Origin: Planctomycetota bacterium
GTDB lineage: Bacteria > Planctomycetota > Planctomycetia > Pirellulales > Thermoguttaceae
Assembly: GCA_018897395.1 (NCBI GenBank)
Contig: JAHIKV010000204.1
Span: 1-27,641, forward strand
Direction of reading: 5' to 3'
DNA: 27,641 bases
Of the stretch, positions 23,108 through 27,641 are shown piece after piece. Position 1 is the stretch's first letter, and each line of letters starts with the position of its first letter. Under the pieces are notes generated by a model. It saw only the letters and a program-made list of their open reading frames with translations, ran no database searches and was not told the origin of the DNA. A program made the position numbers and the translations under genes.

Positions 23108-23581
23108 ATGCAGTATGTCTTTCTGCCGATCTTTCTGCTGATAGTCTGTGCGATCGGGTTGGCGATCGGGTTGCTGATCGTGGGCCAAATTCTGAACCCG
23201 ATCCGGCACGGGTCAGTCAAGCTGATGCCTTACGAGAGCGGCATGGACCCGATCCACGACGCTCGACGCCGCTTCGACGTCCGCTTCTGTCTGCTGGCAA
23301 TCGCCTTTCTGGTCTTCGACGTTGAATTGCTGTTCCTCTATCCCTGGGCGGTGGTCTCTCGGTCAAATGATGAATGTAGAGTGATGAATGATGAATTGAC
23401 GGTCGAATCGAAATCCAACCTCGCCGCCGACATTCATCATTCATCATTCAACAATCATCATTCATCCCTCGCCCCCGTTGCAAGCCGTCACGTGGTTTTC
23501 GCCGGTGCGATGACGTTCCTGGCCCTGTTGACCCTCGGATTCGTCTACGACTGGCGCAAGGGGGTGTTCCAATGGCGGTGA
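23108..23581 (+). CDS. nuoA: NADH-quinone oxidoreductase subunit A with an in-frame repeat insertion
   Basis: NuoA is a small membrane subunit of complex I next to the quinone site. Three membrane segments are visible (about 4-27, 59-80 and 127-147), with the conserved loop YESGMDPIHDARRRFDVRFCLLAIAFLVFDVE between the first two. The protein is 157 residues, whereas the family is usually near 120. The excess, about residues 86-121 between helices 2 and 3, is encoded by an AATGATG heptamer inverted repeat and reads as N, D, E, H and S-rich sequence. By E. coli topology this loop would face the periplasm. Conserved residues are intact, so the protein may still function. It overlaps nuoB by 10 bases. 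Confidence 0.93.
   Translation: MQYVFLPIFLLIVCAIGLAIGLLIVGQILNPIRHGSVKLMPYESGMDPIHDARRRFDVRFCLLAIAFLVFDVELLFLYPWAVVSRSNDECRVMNDELTVESKSNLAADIHHSSFNNHHSSLAPVASRHVVFAGAMTFLALLTLGFVYDWRKGVFQWR
23366..23465. repeat. Heptamer inverted repeat, family A (AATGATG), copy 3, inside nuoA
   Basis: The left arm is AATGATG, AATGTAG, AGTGATG, AATGATG, AATTGAC. The right arm is CATTCAT, CATTCAT, CATTCAA, CAATCAT, CATTCAT (23431-23465). The spacer is 30 bases. The whole is read in frame by nuoA without a stop. The unmutated AATGATG array would give a TGA every 21 bases, so the changed units keep the frame open. Confidence 0.87.
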
Positions 23582-24159
23582 CGGACGTTACCGGCCGAGG
23601 TGAAGCGGGTCCGGCCACAATCGTTGAGTTACCCGAGGGCGTGGCGGTCACCAAGCTCGACGAGCTGGTCAGTTGGTGCCGGAAGAACAGCCTTTGGCCG
23701 ATGCCCTTCGCCACCGCCTGTTGCGGGATCGAGCTGATGGCAACCGGGGCTAGCCGGCACGACCTGGCGCGGTTCGGGGCCGAGGTCTTTAGGTTCAGTC
23801 CCCGCCAGTGCGACCTGATGATCGTCGCCGGTCGAGTGGTGATGAAGATGCTGCCGGTGTTGCAGCGGATTTGGCAGCAGATGCCCGAGCCGAAGTGGTG
23901 CATTTCGATGGGGGCCTGCGCCTCGACCGGCGGCGTGTTCGACACTTACAGCGTGGTGCAAGGTATCGACCGCTTCTTGCCCGTCGACGTGTACACGCCC
24001 GGTTGTCCGCCCCGCCCCGAGCAATTGATTCAGTCGATTATCGATTTGCAGGAGAAGATTCAGCGAGAAGGGACGTTATTCTGCCGCGAGTTCGACGCCC
24101 CCTCGCGGCAGCAGCCACCGATGGCGCTGCGGGAGAGGGGGCGGGGGATTAGGGATTAG
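23572..24159 (+). CDS. nuoB: NADH-quinone oxidoreductase subunit B
   Basis: NuoB carries the N2 [4Fe-4S] cluster that hands electrons to quinone. The 195 residues include the family blocks PFATACCGIELMA (tandem Cys), RFGAEVFRFSPRQCDLMIVAG, WCISMGACASTGGVFDTYSVVQGID and PVDVYTPGCPPRPEQL, giving all four cluster cysteines. It starts within nuoA, with an AAGGGGGTG-type ribosome-binding site. The last four residues (GIRD) and the TAG stop come from a GGGATTA repeat starting at 24145, so the repeat defines the C-terminus. Confidence 0.96.
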   Translation: MAVTDVTGRGEAGPATIVELPEGVAVTKLDELVSWCRKNSLWPMPFATACCGIELMATGASRHDLARFGAEVFRFSPRQCDLMIVAGRVVMKMLPVLQRIWQQMPEPKWCISMGACASTGGVFDTYSVVQGIDRFLPVDVYTPGCPPRPEQLIQSIIDLQEKIQREGTLFCREFDAPSRQQPPMALRERGRGIRD

Positions 24160-24203
24160 GGATTAGGGATTGGAGATTAGAAAAAACCGCTTGCGGTTTC
24201 GCA
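24145..24203. repeat. GGGATTA heptamer array plus AACCGC hairpin, copy 1
   Basis: Units GGGATTA three times, then GGGATTG and GAGATTA, are followed by a run of A and the hairpin AAACCGC/GCGGTTT ending in CGCA (24203). An inverted copy of the same composite lies at 24867-24922, so the two bracket nuoC. Confidence 0.85.
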
Positions 24204-24219
24204 AACCATTACACAAATA

Positions 24220-24316
24220 AATGTCCAATGACCAATGTTCAATGTCCAATGTTCTATGTTCAGTGGAGTTTTTTGTCATTGGACATTGGACATTGAACAT
24301 TGGTCATTGAACATTC
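24220..24316. repeat. Heptamer inverted repeat, family B (AATGTCC/AATGACC), copy 1
   Basis: Left arm: AATGTCC, AATGACC, AATGTTC, AATGTCC, AATGTTC. Right arm: GTCATTG, GACATTG, GACATTG, AACATTG, GTCATTG, AACATTC (24275-24316). The spacer is about 20 bases. It fills the gap between nuoB and nuoC. A second copy is at 26808-26940. Confidence 0.87.
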
Positions 24317-24353
24317 GTTCTTCCTTTTCTTTCACCGTAACATATTCCTCTAC

Positions 24354-24851
24354 ATGATGGATTCACGGGTCATCCAGCAACTACAAACCGCCTTTCCTAA
24401 TCTGACCGCAAGCGAGTTTCGCGGCCAGACGCGGGTCGTCGCGCCGGTCGAGTCGATCCATGAAGTGCTCGAAACACTCAAAGAGAAATTCGCTTTCGAT
24501 CTGTTGGTCGACATTACCTGCGTCGATTACCTCTACTACCCCGACGCCGAGGACCGTTTCGGACTGGTGTATCTGCTTGCCAACGCGGAGACCGGCCGGC
24601 GGATCACGGTGCGGTGTTTCGTGAACGACACGGACCCGACCGTGCCATCGGTCGTCGGGCTGTGGAAAGGGGCCAACTGGCTCGAGCGGGAGGTGTGGGA
24701 CATGTTCGGCGTCCGTTTCGACGGACACCCCGACCTGCGGCGGATACTCCTGCCCGAGGAATTCACGGCCCATCCATTGCGGAAAGACTACCCCTTGCAG
24801 GGCCGAGGCGAACGGCATAATTTCCCGGTAATTACGCGAGCGGAAGGATGA
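24354..24851 (+). CDS. nuoC: NADH-quinone oxidoreductase subunit C
   Basis: NuoC is the 30-kDa-type hydrophilic subunit that packs against NuoD. The 165 residues show the family C-terminal signature: ANWLEREVWDMFGVRFDGHPDLRRILLPEEF and HPLRKDYPLQGRGER. The start is one of two adjacent ATG codons (24354 and 24357). The frame upstream to 24300 is repeat sequence and was rejected. No ribosome-binding site is visible, because repeat DNA fills the gap of almost 200 bases after nuoB. Such a gap is unusual for a nuo operon. Confidence 0.94.
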   Translation: MMDSRVIQQLQTAFPNLTASEFRGQTRVVAPVESIHEVLETLKEKFAFDLLVDITCVDYLYYPDAEDRFGLVYLLANAETGRRITVRCFVNDTDPTVPSVVGLWKGANWLEREVWDMFGVRFDGHPDLRRILLPEEFTAHPLRKDYPLQGRGERHNFPVITRAEG

Positions 24852-24866
24852 TCTAATGCGTTGGTA

Positions 24867-24922
24867 TGCGAAACCGCAAGCGGTTGGTTTTTCCAATCCC
24901 TAATCCCCAATCCCTAATCCCT
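24867..24922. repeat. AACCGC hairpin plus GGGATTA array, inverted copy 2
   Basis: TGCGAAACCGCAAGCGGTT, then a T-rich link and units ATCCCTA, ATCCCCA, ATCCCTA, ATCCCT: the reverse complement of 24145-24203 with small changes. It ends three bases before the nuoD start, displacing the normal ribosome-binding site. Confidence 0.85.
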
Positions 24923-24925
24923 CTT

Positions 24926-26212
24926 ATGTCCCATCCCGGCGGTCTTGCCCACGACGAGCCGTGGCCGTATCTGTGGACGATGAACTTCGGACCGCAACAC
25001 CCCGCCACGCACACCACCTTGCGGCTGGTGCTGAAGCTCGACGGCGAAAGGGTGGTCGACGCCATGCCGGACATCGGCTTTCTCCACTCGGGCTTCGAGA
25101 AACTTGGCGAACATCTCGACTATAACCAGTACGTTACCGTCACCGACCGGATGAACTACGTCTCGCCGATGGCCAACAACGTGGCCTGGCACCTGGCGGT
25201 GGAAAAGCTGCTGGGTATCGAGACGCCGCCGCGTTGCCAATCGATCCGCGTGATCGTCGCCGAGCTGGCCCGCATTTCCGACCATCTGCTGTGTCTGGGC
25301 GCGATGGGGCTGGACACCGGGGCCTTCACCCATTTCATCTACGCCTTCAACCCGCGCGAGCAGATTTCCGACATTTTCGAGGCCCTCTGCGGGGCGCGGT
25401 TCACGAACAGCTACACGCGGGTCGGCGGTCTGATGTACGACGCCTCGCCCAATGCCATCGAGATGATCCGTGATTTTCTCAAGCAGCTCCCCAAAACGCT
25501 TTCCGACATGGAACGGCTGATGAACCGCAACCGGATATTCGTTGACCGCATGAAGGGGGTGGGCGTGTTGAGCAAAGCCGAGGCGATCAACCGCGGCTGC
25601 TCCGGCCCGATTGCCCGCGCCAGCGGAGTCACCCGCGACCTGCGCAAGAACGAACCGTATCTGAATTACCGCGACTTTGACTTCAACGTCTGCTGCGCCG
25701 AGGGGGGCGACTGCTACGCCCGATACCTGGTCCGTCTGGCCGAGATCCGCGAGAGCCTGAAGATCATCCATCAGGCGGTCGAGAACCTGCCGGCCGGGCC
25801 GGTGAACGTCGTGGGGACTGGTCCGTTTTTCGGCGAGAAGACGTTTTTCGCCAACCAAAGTCGATCCGAAAACACGGACCTGTCCCCTTCCGCGTCGCGG
25901 GTGATTTTGCCCGACAAAAAAGCGGTTTTCTCGACCATCGAGGGTTTGATTTCGCACTTCGAGCTGGTGATGGCCAACCGGGGCTTTCGGACGCCTTGCG
26001 AGGAGATATACTGCGCCACCGAGGCGCCGAACGGAGAGTTGGGATTTTACATCGTCGGCGACGGCGGTCCGCGGGCCTATCGCGCCCGCTGCCGTCCGCC
26101 GTCGTTCGTTCACTTTGCCCTGTTCCCGCATTTGATCCGCGGCCACACGATCGGCGACGTGGTGGCGGTACTGGGCAGTCTGAACATAATCGCGGCGGAA
26201 TTGGATCGGTAA
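24926..26212 (+). CDS. nuoD: NADH-quinone oxidoreductase subunit D with an in-frame repeat insertion
   Basis: NuoD is the 49-kDa-type subunit that forms the quinone-binding site with NuoB. The 428 residues show NFGPQHPATHTTLRLVL, DIGFLHSGFEKLGE, RMNYVSPMANN, GARFTNSYTRVGG and the C-terminal FVHFALFPHLIRGHTIGDVVAVLGS. About residues 296-322 (GTGPFFGEKTFFANQSRSEN...) interrupt the family sequence before ILPDKKAVFSTIEGLISHFE. They are encoded by an inverted repeat at 25813-25887. The ATG at 24926 starts MSHPGGLAHDEPW; the 20 codons before it read through repeat sequence. The 3' end is duplicated at 26309-26344. Confidence 0.95.
   Translation: MSHPGGLAHDEPWPYLWTMNFGPQHPATHTTLRLVLKLDGERVVDAMPDIGFLHSGFEKLGEHLDYNQYVTVTDRMNYVSPMANNVAWHLAVEKLLGIETPPRCQSIRVIVAELARISDHLLCLGAMGLDTGAFTHFIYAFNPREQISDIFEALCGARFTNSYTRVGGLMYDASPNAIEMIRDFLKQLPKTLSDMERLMNRNRIFVDRMKGVGVLSKAEAINRGCSGPIARASGVTRDLRKNEPYLNYRDFDFNVCCAEGGDCYARYLVRLAEIRESLKIIHQAVENLPAGPVNVVGTGPFFGEKTFFANQSRSENTDLSPSASRVILPDKKAVFSTIEGLISHFELVMANRGFRTPCEEIYCATEAPNGELGFYIVGDGGPRAYRARCRPPSFVHFALFPHLIRGHTIGDVVAVLGSLNIIAAELDR
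25813..25887. repeat. GGGGAC(T/A)GGTCCG inverted repeat inside nuoD
   Basis: Arms at 25813-25833 and 25866-25887 are reverse complements with one mismatch and one extra base, separated by 32 bases. The spacer holds a further inverted pair, GGCGA / TCGCC. It is stop-free in the nuoD frame. This family is not built on heptamers. Confidence 0.8.
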
Positions 26213-26344
26213 GGAAGGGATTAGGGATTGGGGATTAGGGATTAGATTCTAAATGTTGAAACATTATCGTTTAGCCCCGGCGTCCACGCCGGGTTTGTGA
26301 TTATCGTGAGTTTGAATGAAATTGCGGCGGAATTGGATCGGTAA
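26213..26344. repeat. Repeat cluster and duplicated nuoD end between nuoD and nuoE
   Basis: A GGGATTA heptamer array lies at 26217-26246, and a CCCGGCG/CGCCGGG hairpin (26276-26293) preceded by CGTTTAGCC follows it. Then 26309-26344 is a 36-bp direct copy, with five mismatches, of the nuoD 3' end at 26177-26212, including the stop TAA. That TAA overlaps the nuoE start (TAATG). Confidence 0.85.
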
Positions 26345-26898
26345 TGAATGTTTTGGACGCGGAAGTCCGCAAGAATATCGAGCGTTGCCTCGGACGCTAT
26401 CCGACCAAACAAGCGGCCACCTTGCCGGCATTGCATCTGGTCAACGATCGGCTGGGATACGTGCCGCCGAAGGCGGTGGTCGAAATCGCGGAACTGCTCG
26501 AACTTGCCCCCGCTTGGGTGCAAGACACGCTCAGCTTCTACGAATTCTTCAAGCAAGACAAACCGCAAGGAAAATACCGCGTCTGGGTCTGCCGCTCGAT
26601 CGGTTGCGCGGCCCGCGGTGGGGAGGACTTGCTGGAATACCTTTGCGAAAAATTGAAAATCAGCCCGGGCGAAACGACCGCCGACGGCCGCGTTACGCTC
26701 GAATACGCCGAATGTCTCGGGGTCTGCGAACTTGCCCCGGCGATTCTGGTGAACGACACGCTGCATGGAAATATGACGATGGAAAAGATTGATGAATTAG
26801 TAGATCAAATGTCCAATGACCAAGGTTCAATGTCCAATGACCAAGGTTCAATGTCCAATGACCAATGTTCAATGTCCAATGACCAATGTTCAATGTAG
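26344..26898 (+). CDS. nuoE: NADH-quinone oxidoreductase subunit E with a heptad-repeat tail
   Basis: NuoE is the thioredoxin-like 24-kDa-type subunit with a [2Fe-2S] cluster, part of the NADH-dehydrogenase module with NuoF. Cluster ligands are in CRSIGC and CLGVC, four cysteines in the normal C-x4-C...C-x3-C layout. The core fits the family up to about residue 155 (MTMEKIDELVDQ). The last 29 residues (156-184) are four copies of MSNDQ(G/C)S plus M, encoded by a 21-nt (three-heptamer) repeat that also provides the stop. The tail includes two extra cysteines. The start ATG overlaps the duplicated nuoD stop. Confidence 0.94.
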   Translation: MNVLDAEVRKNIERCLGRYPTKQAATLPALHLVNDRLGYVPPKAVVEIAELLELAPAWVQDTLSFYEFFKQDKPQGKYRVWVCRSIGCAARGGEDLLEYLCEKLKISPGETTADGRVTLEYAECLGVCELAPAILVNDTLHGNMTMEKIDELVDQMSNDQGSMSNDQGSMSNDQCSMSNDQCSM

Positions 26899-26940
26899 AT
26901 TCATAAACATTGAACATTGGTCATTGAACATTGAACATTA
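26808..26940. repeat. Heptamer inverted repeat, family B (AATGTCC/AATGACC), copy 2
   Basis: The left arm consists of 12 heptamers (AATGTCC, AATGACC and AAGGTTC or AATGTTC, repeated four times as 21-nt units), all read in frame by nuoE. The right arm is AACATTG, AACATTG, GTCATTG, AACATTG, AACATTA (26906-26940). Its last base is the A of the nuoF start codon. Confidence 0.87.
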
Positions 26941-27641
26941 TGAATTACGAACCCGTACTGCTGGCGAACGTCCAAAAAAAAGACAGCCACACGCTGGCCG
27001 TCTACCAATCGGGCGGCGGGTATCGGGGGCTGCGCCGGGCATTGAAAGAGATGTCGCCCGAGGACGTGGTGGAACTGGTCAAGCAGAGCGGGCTGCGCGG
27101 CCGCGGCGGGGCGGGGTTTCCCACCGGAATGAAATGGTCCTTCCTGCCCGAAAACCATCCCGGCCCGGTCTATTTCTGCGTCAACGCCGACGAGAGCGAG
27201 CCGGGTACCTTCGTCAACCGCGTGCAGATGGAACTCGATCCGCATCAGGTACTCGAAGGCGCCATCCTCAGTTGCTACGCCACCCGCGCCGCGACCGCCT
27301 ACATATATCTCCGCTACGAATATCCCTTGTGCAGGAAACGGATGCAGGCGGCCATCGACGAGTGTTACGCCGCCGGATACCTGGGCCGTAACGTACTCGG
27401 CAGCGATTTCTCGCTGGACGTTTACATCCACGTCGGGGCGGGGGCCTACGTCTGCGGCGAGGAGACCGGACTGATCGAGAGCATCGAGGGGCGCCGGGCT
27501 TGGCCGCGGATCAAACCGCCGTTCCCGGCCGTCGAGGGCCTTTTCCGAAAGCCGACCGTGGTGAACAATGTCGAGACGCTCGCCTGCGTGAAACACATCG
27601 TCGATCGGGGCGCGGCCTGGTTCCGTTCGATGGGCACTCCG
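26940..27641 (+). CDS. nuoF: NADH-quinone oxidoreductase subunit F (partial, cut by window end)
   Basis: NuoF is the FMN- and NADH-binding 51-kDa-type subunit of complex I. The 234 codons here are open to the last base. Clear family blocks are GLRGRGGAGFPTGMKW (NADH/FMN site), YFCVNADESEPGTF, IHVGAGAYVCGEETGLIESIEGRR and KPPFPAVEGLFRKPTVVNNVET. The C-terminal cysteine cluster lies beyond the window. The first ATG, giving MNYEPVLLANV, starts on the last base of the preceding repeat, so the gene has no normal ribosome-binding site. The order nuoA-F matches the usual operon, and more nuo genes are expected downstream. Confidence 0.95.
   Translation, partial: MNYEPVLLANVQKKDSHTLAVYQSGGGYRGLRRALKEMSPEDVVELVKQSGLRGRGGAGFPTGMKWSFLPENHPGPVYFCVNADESEPGTFVNRVQMELDPHQVLEGAILSCYATRAATAYIYLRYEYPLCRKRMQAAIDECYAAGYLGRNVLGSDFSLDVYIHVGAGAYVCGEETGLIESIEGRRAWPRIKPPFPAVEGLFRKPTVVNNVETLACVKHIVDRGAAWFRSMGTP

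Noticed and set aside
24145..24180. Telomere-like GGGATTA repeats as a chromosome end or eukaryotic contamination
   Set aside because: The array is only five degenerate units, lies inside a bacterial nuo operon, and belongs to a set of several heptamer families.
24914..26146. A 410-residue minus-strand frame opposite nuoD
   Set aside because: The plus strand is an unmistakable NuoD; the antisense reading has no family character.
26808..26940. A possible small CRISPR array, from the regular 21-nt periodicity
   Set aside because: There are no unique spacers between repeats, the units are heptamers, the array is coding, and no cas genes are nearby.

Overview
The window is high-GC bacterial chromosome with the character of a planctomycete, most likely Pirellulales-like. 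The evidence is three paralogous Gfo/Idh/MocA oxidoreductases with twin-arginine signals, a flotillin-like FloA, a SEC-C/TPR protein, a secreted Tyr-rich protein of planctomycete type, and very many dispersed palindromic repeats. The assignment rests on recognised protein families, not on a database search.

Layout. Positions 1-6.3 kb: a CBM9-like protein (minus), a 276-bp miniature inverted-repeat element, floA, a SEC-C/TPR protein, then a visibly AT-richer island with a three-gene cassette of unknown function behind a good sigma70-like promoter. 6.5-15.1 kb: a short-chain dehydrogenase, two Tat-exported Gfo/Idh oxidoreductases (minus) on either side of pyruvate kinase, argG, and a third Tat Gfo/Idh protein. 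15.1-16.3 kb: two small ORFs and a MntA-HepT type toxin-antitoxin pair with a candidate autoregulatory operator. 16.4-22.9 kb: a CoA-disulfide-reductase/rhodanese fusion between two direct copies of a palindrome, a PPP-type phosphatase (minus), an alpha/beta hydrolase overlapping ruvX, a secreted Tyr-rich protein, and a secreted beta-helix protein (minus). 23.0-27.6 kb: the start of a complex I operon, nuoA-B-C-D-E-F, with nuoF cut by the window end.

The most striking content is the repeats. At least four unrelated-sequence families (AATGATG, AATGTCC/AATGACC, GGGATTA, AGAAGAG) are all built from 7-nt units. Most copies have a left arm of heptamers, a short spacer, and a right arm of reverse-complement heptamers. 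Other families are nested hairpins (CCGGAGGCT..., GGGGAC.GGTCCG..., CGTTTAGCCGGC...). They fill intergenic spaces and have also entered coding sequence in frame: twice in pyk, once in nuoA, once in nuoD. They supply the C-terminal residues and stop codons of ruvX and nuoB and a 29-residue heptad tail on nuoE. The nuo operon is affected at nearly every junction, and a 36-bp duplication of the nuoD 3' end suggests how one insertion occurred. This resembles the in-frame palindromic elements of Rickettsia and the heptanucleotide STRR repeats of cyanobacteria, but the combination seen here is unusual.

Functionally, pyk and nuo point to ordinary glycolysis and respiration. The Tat Gfo/Idh proteins, CBM9-like protein and beta-helix protein point to polysaccharide or sugar-derivative use. 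No rRNA, tRNA, CRISPR array, transposase or phage gene was seen.
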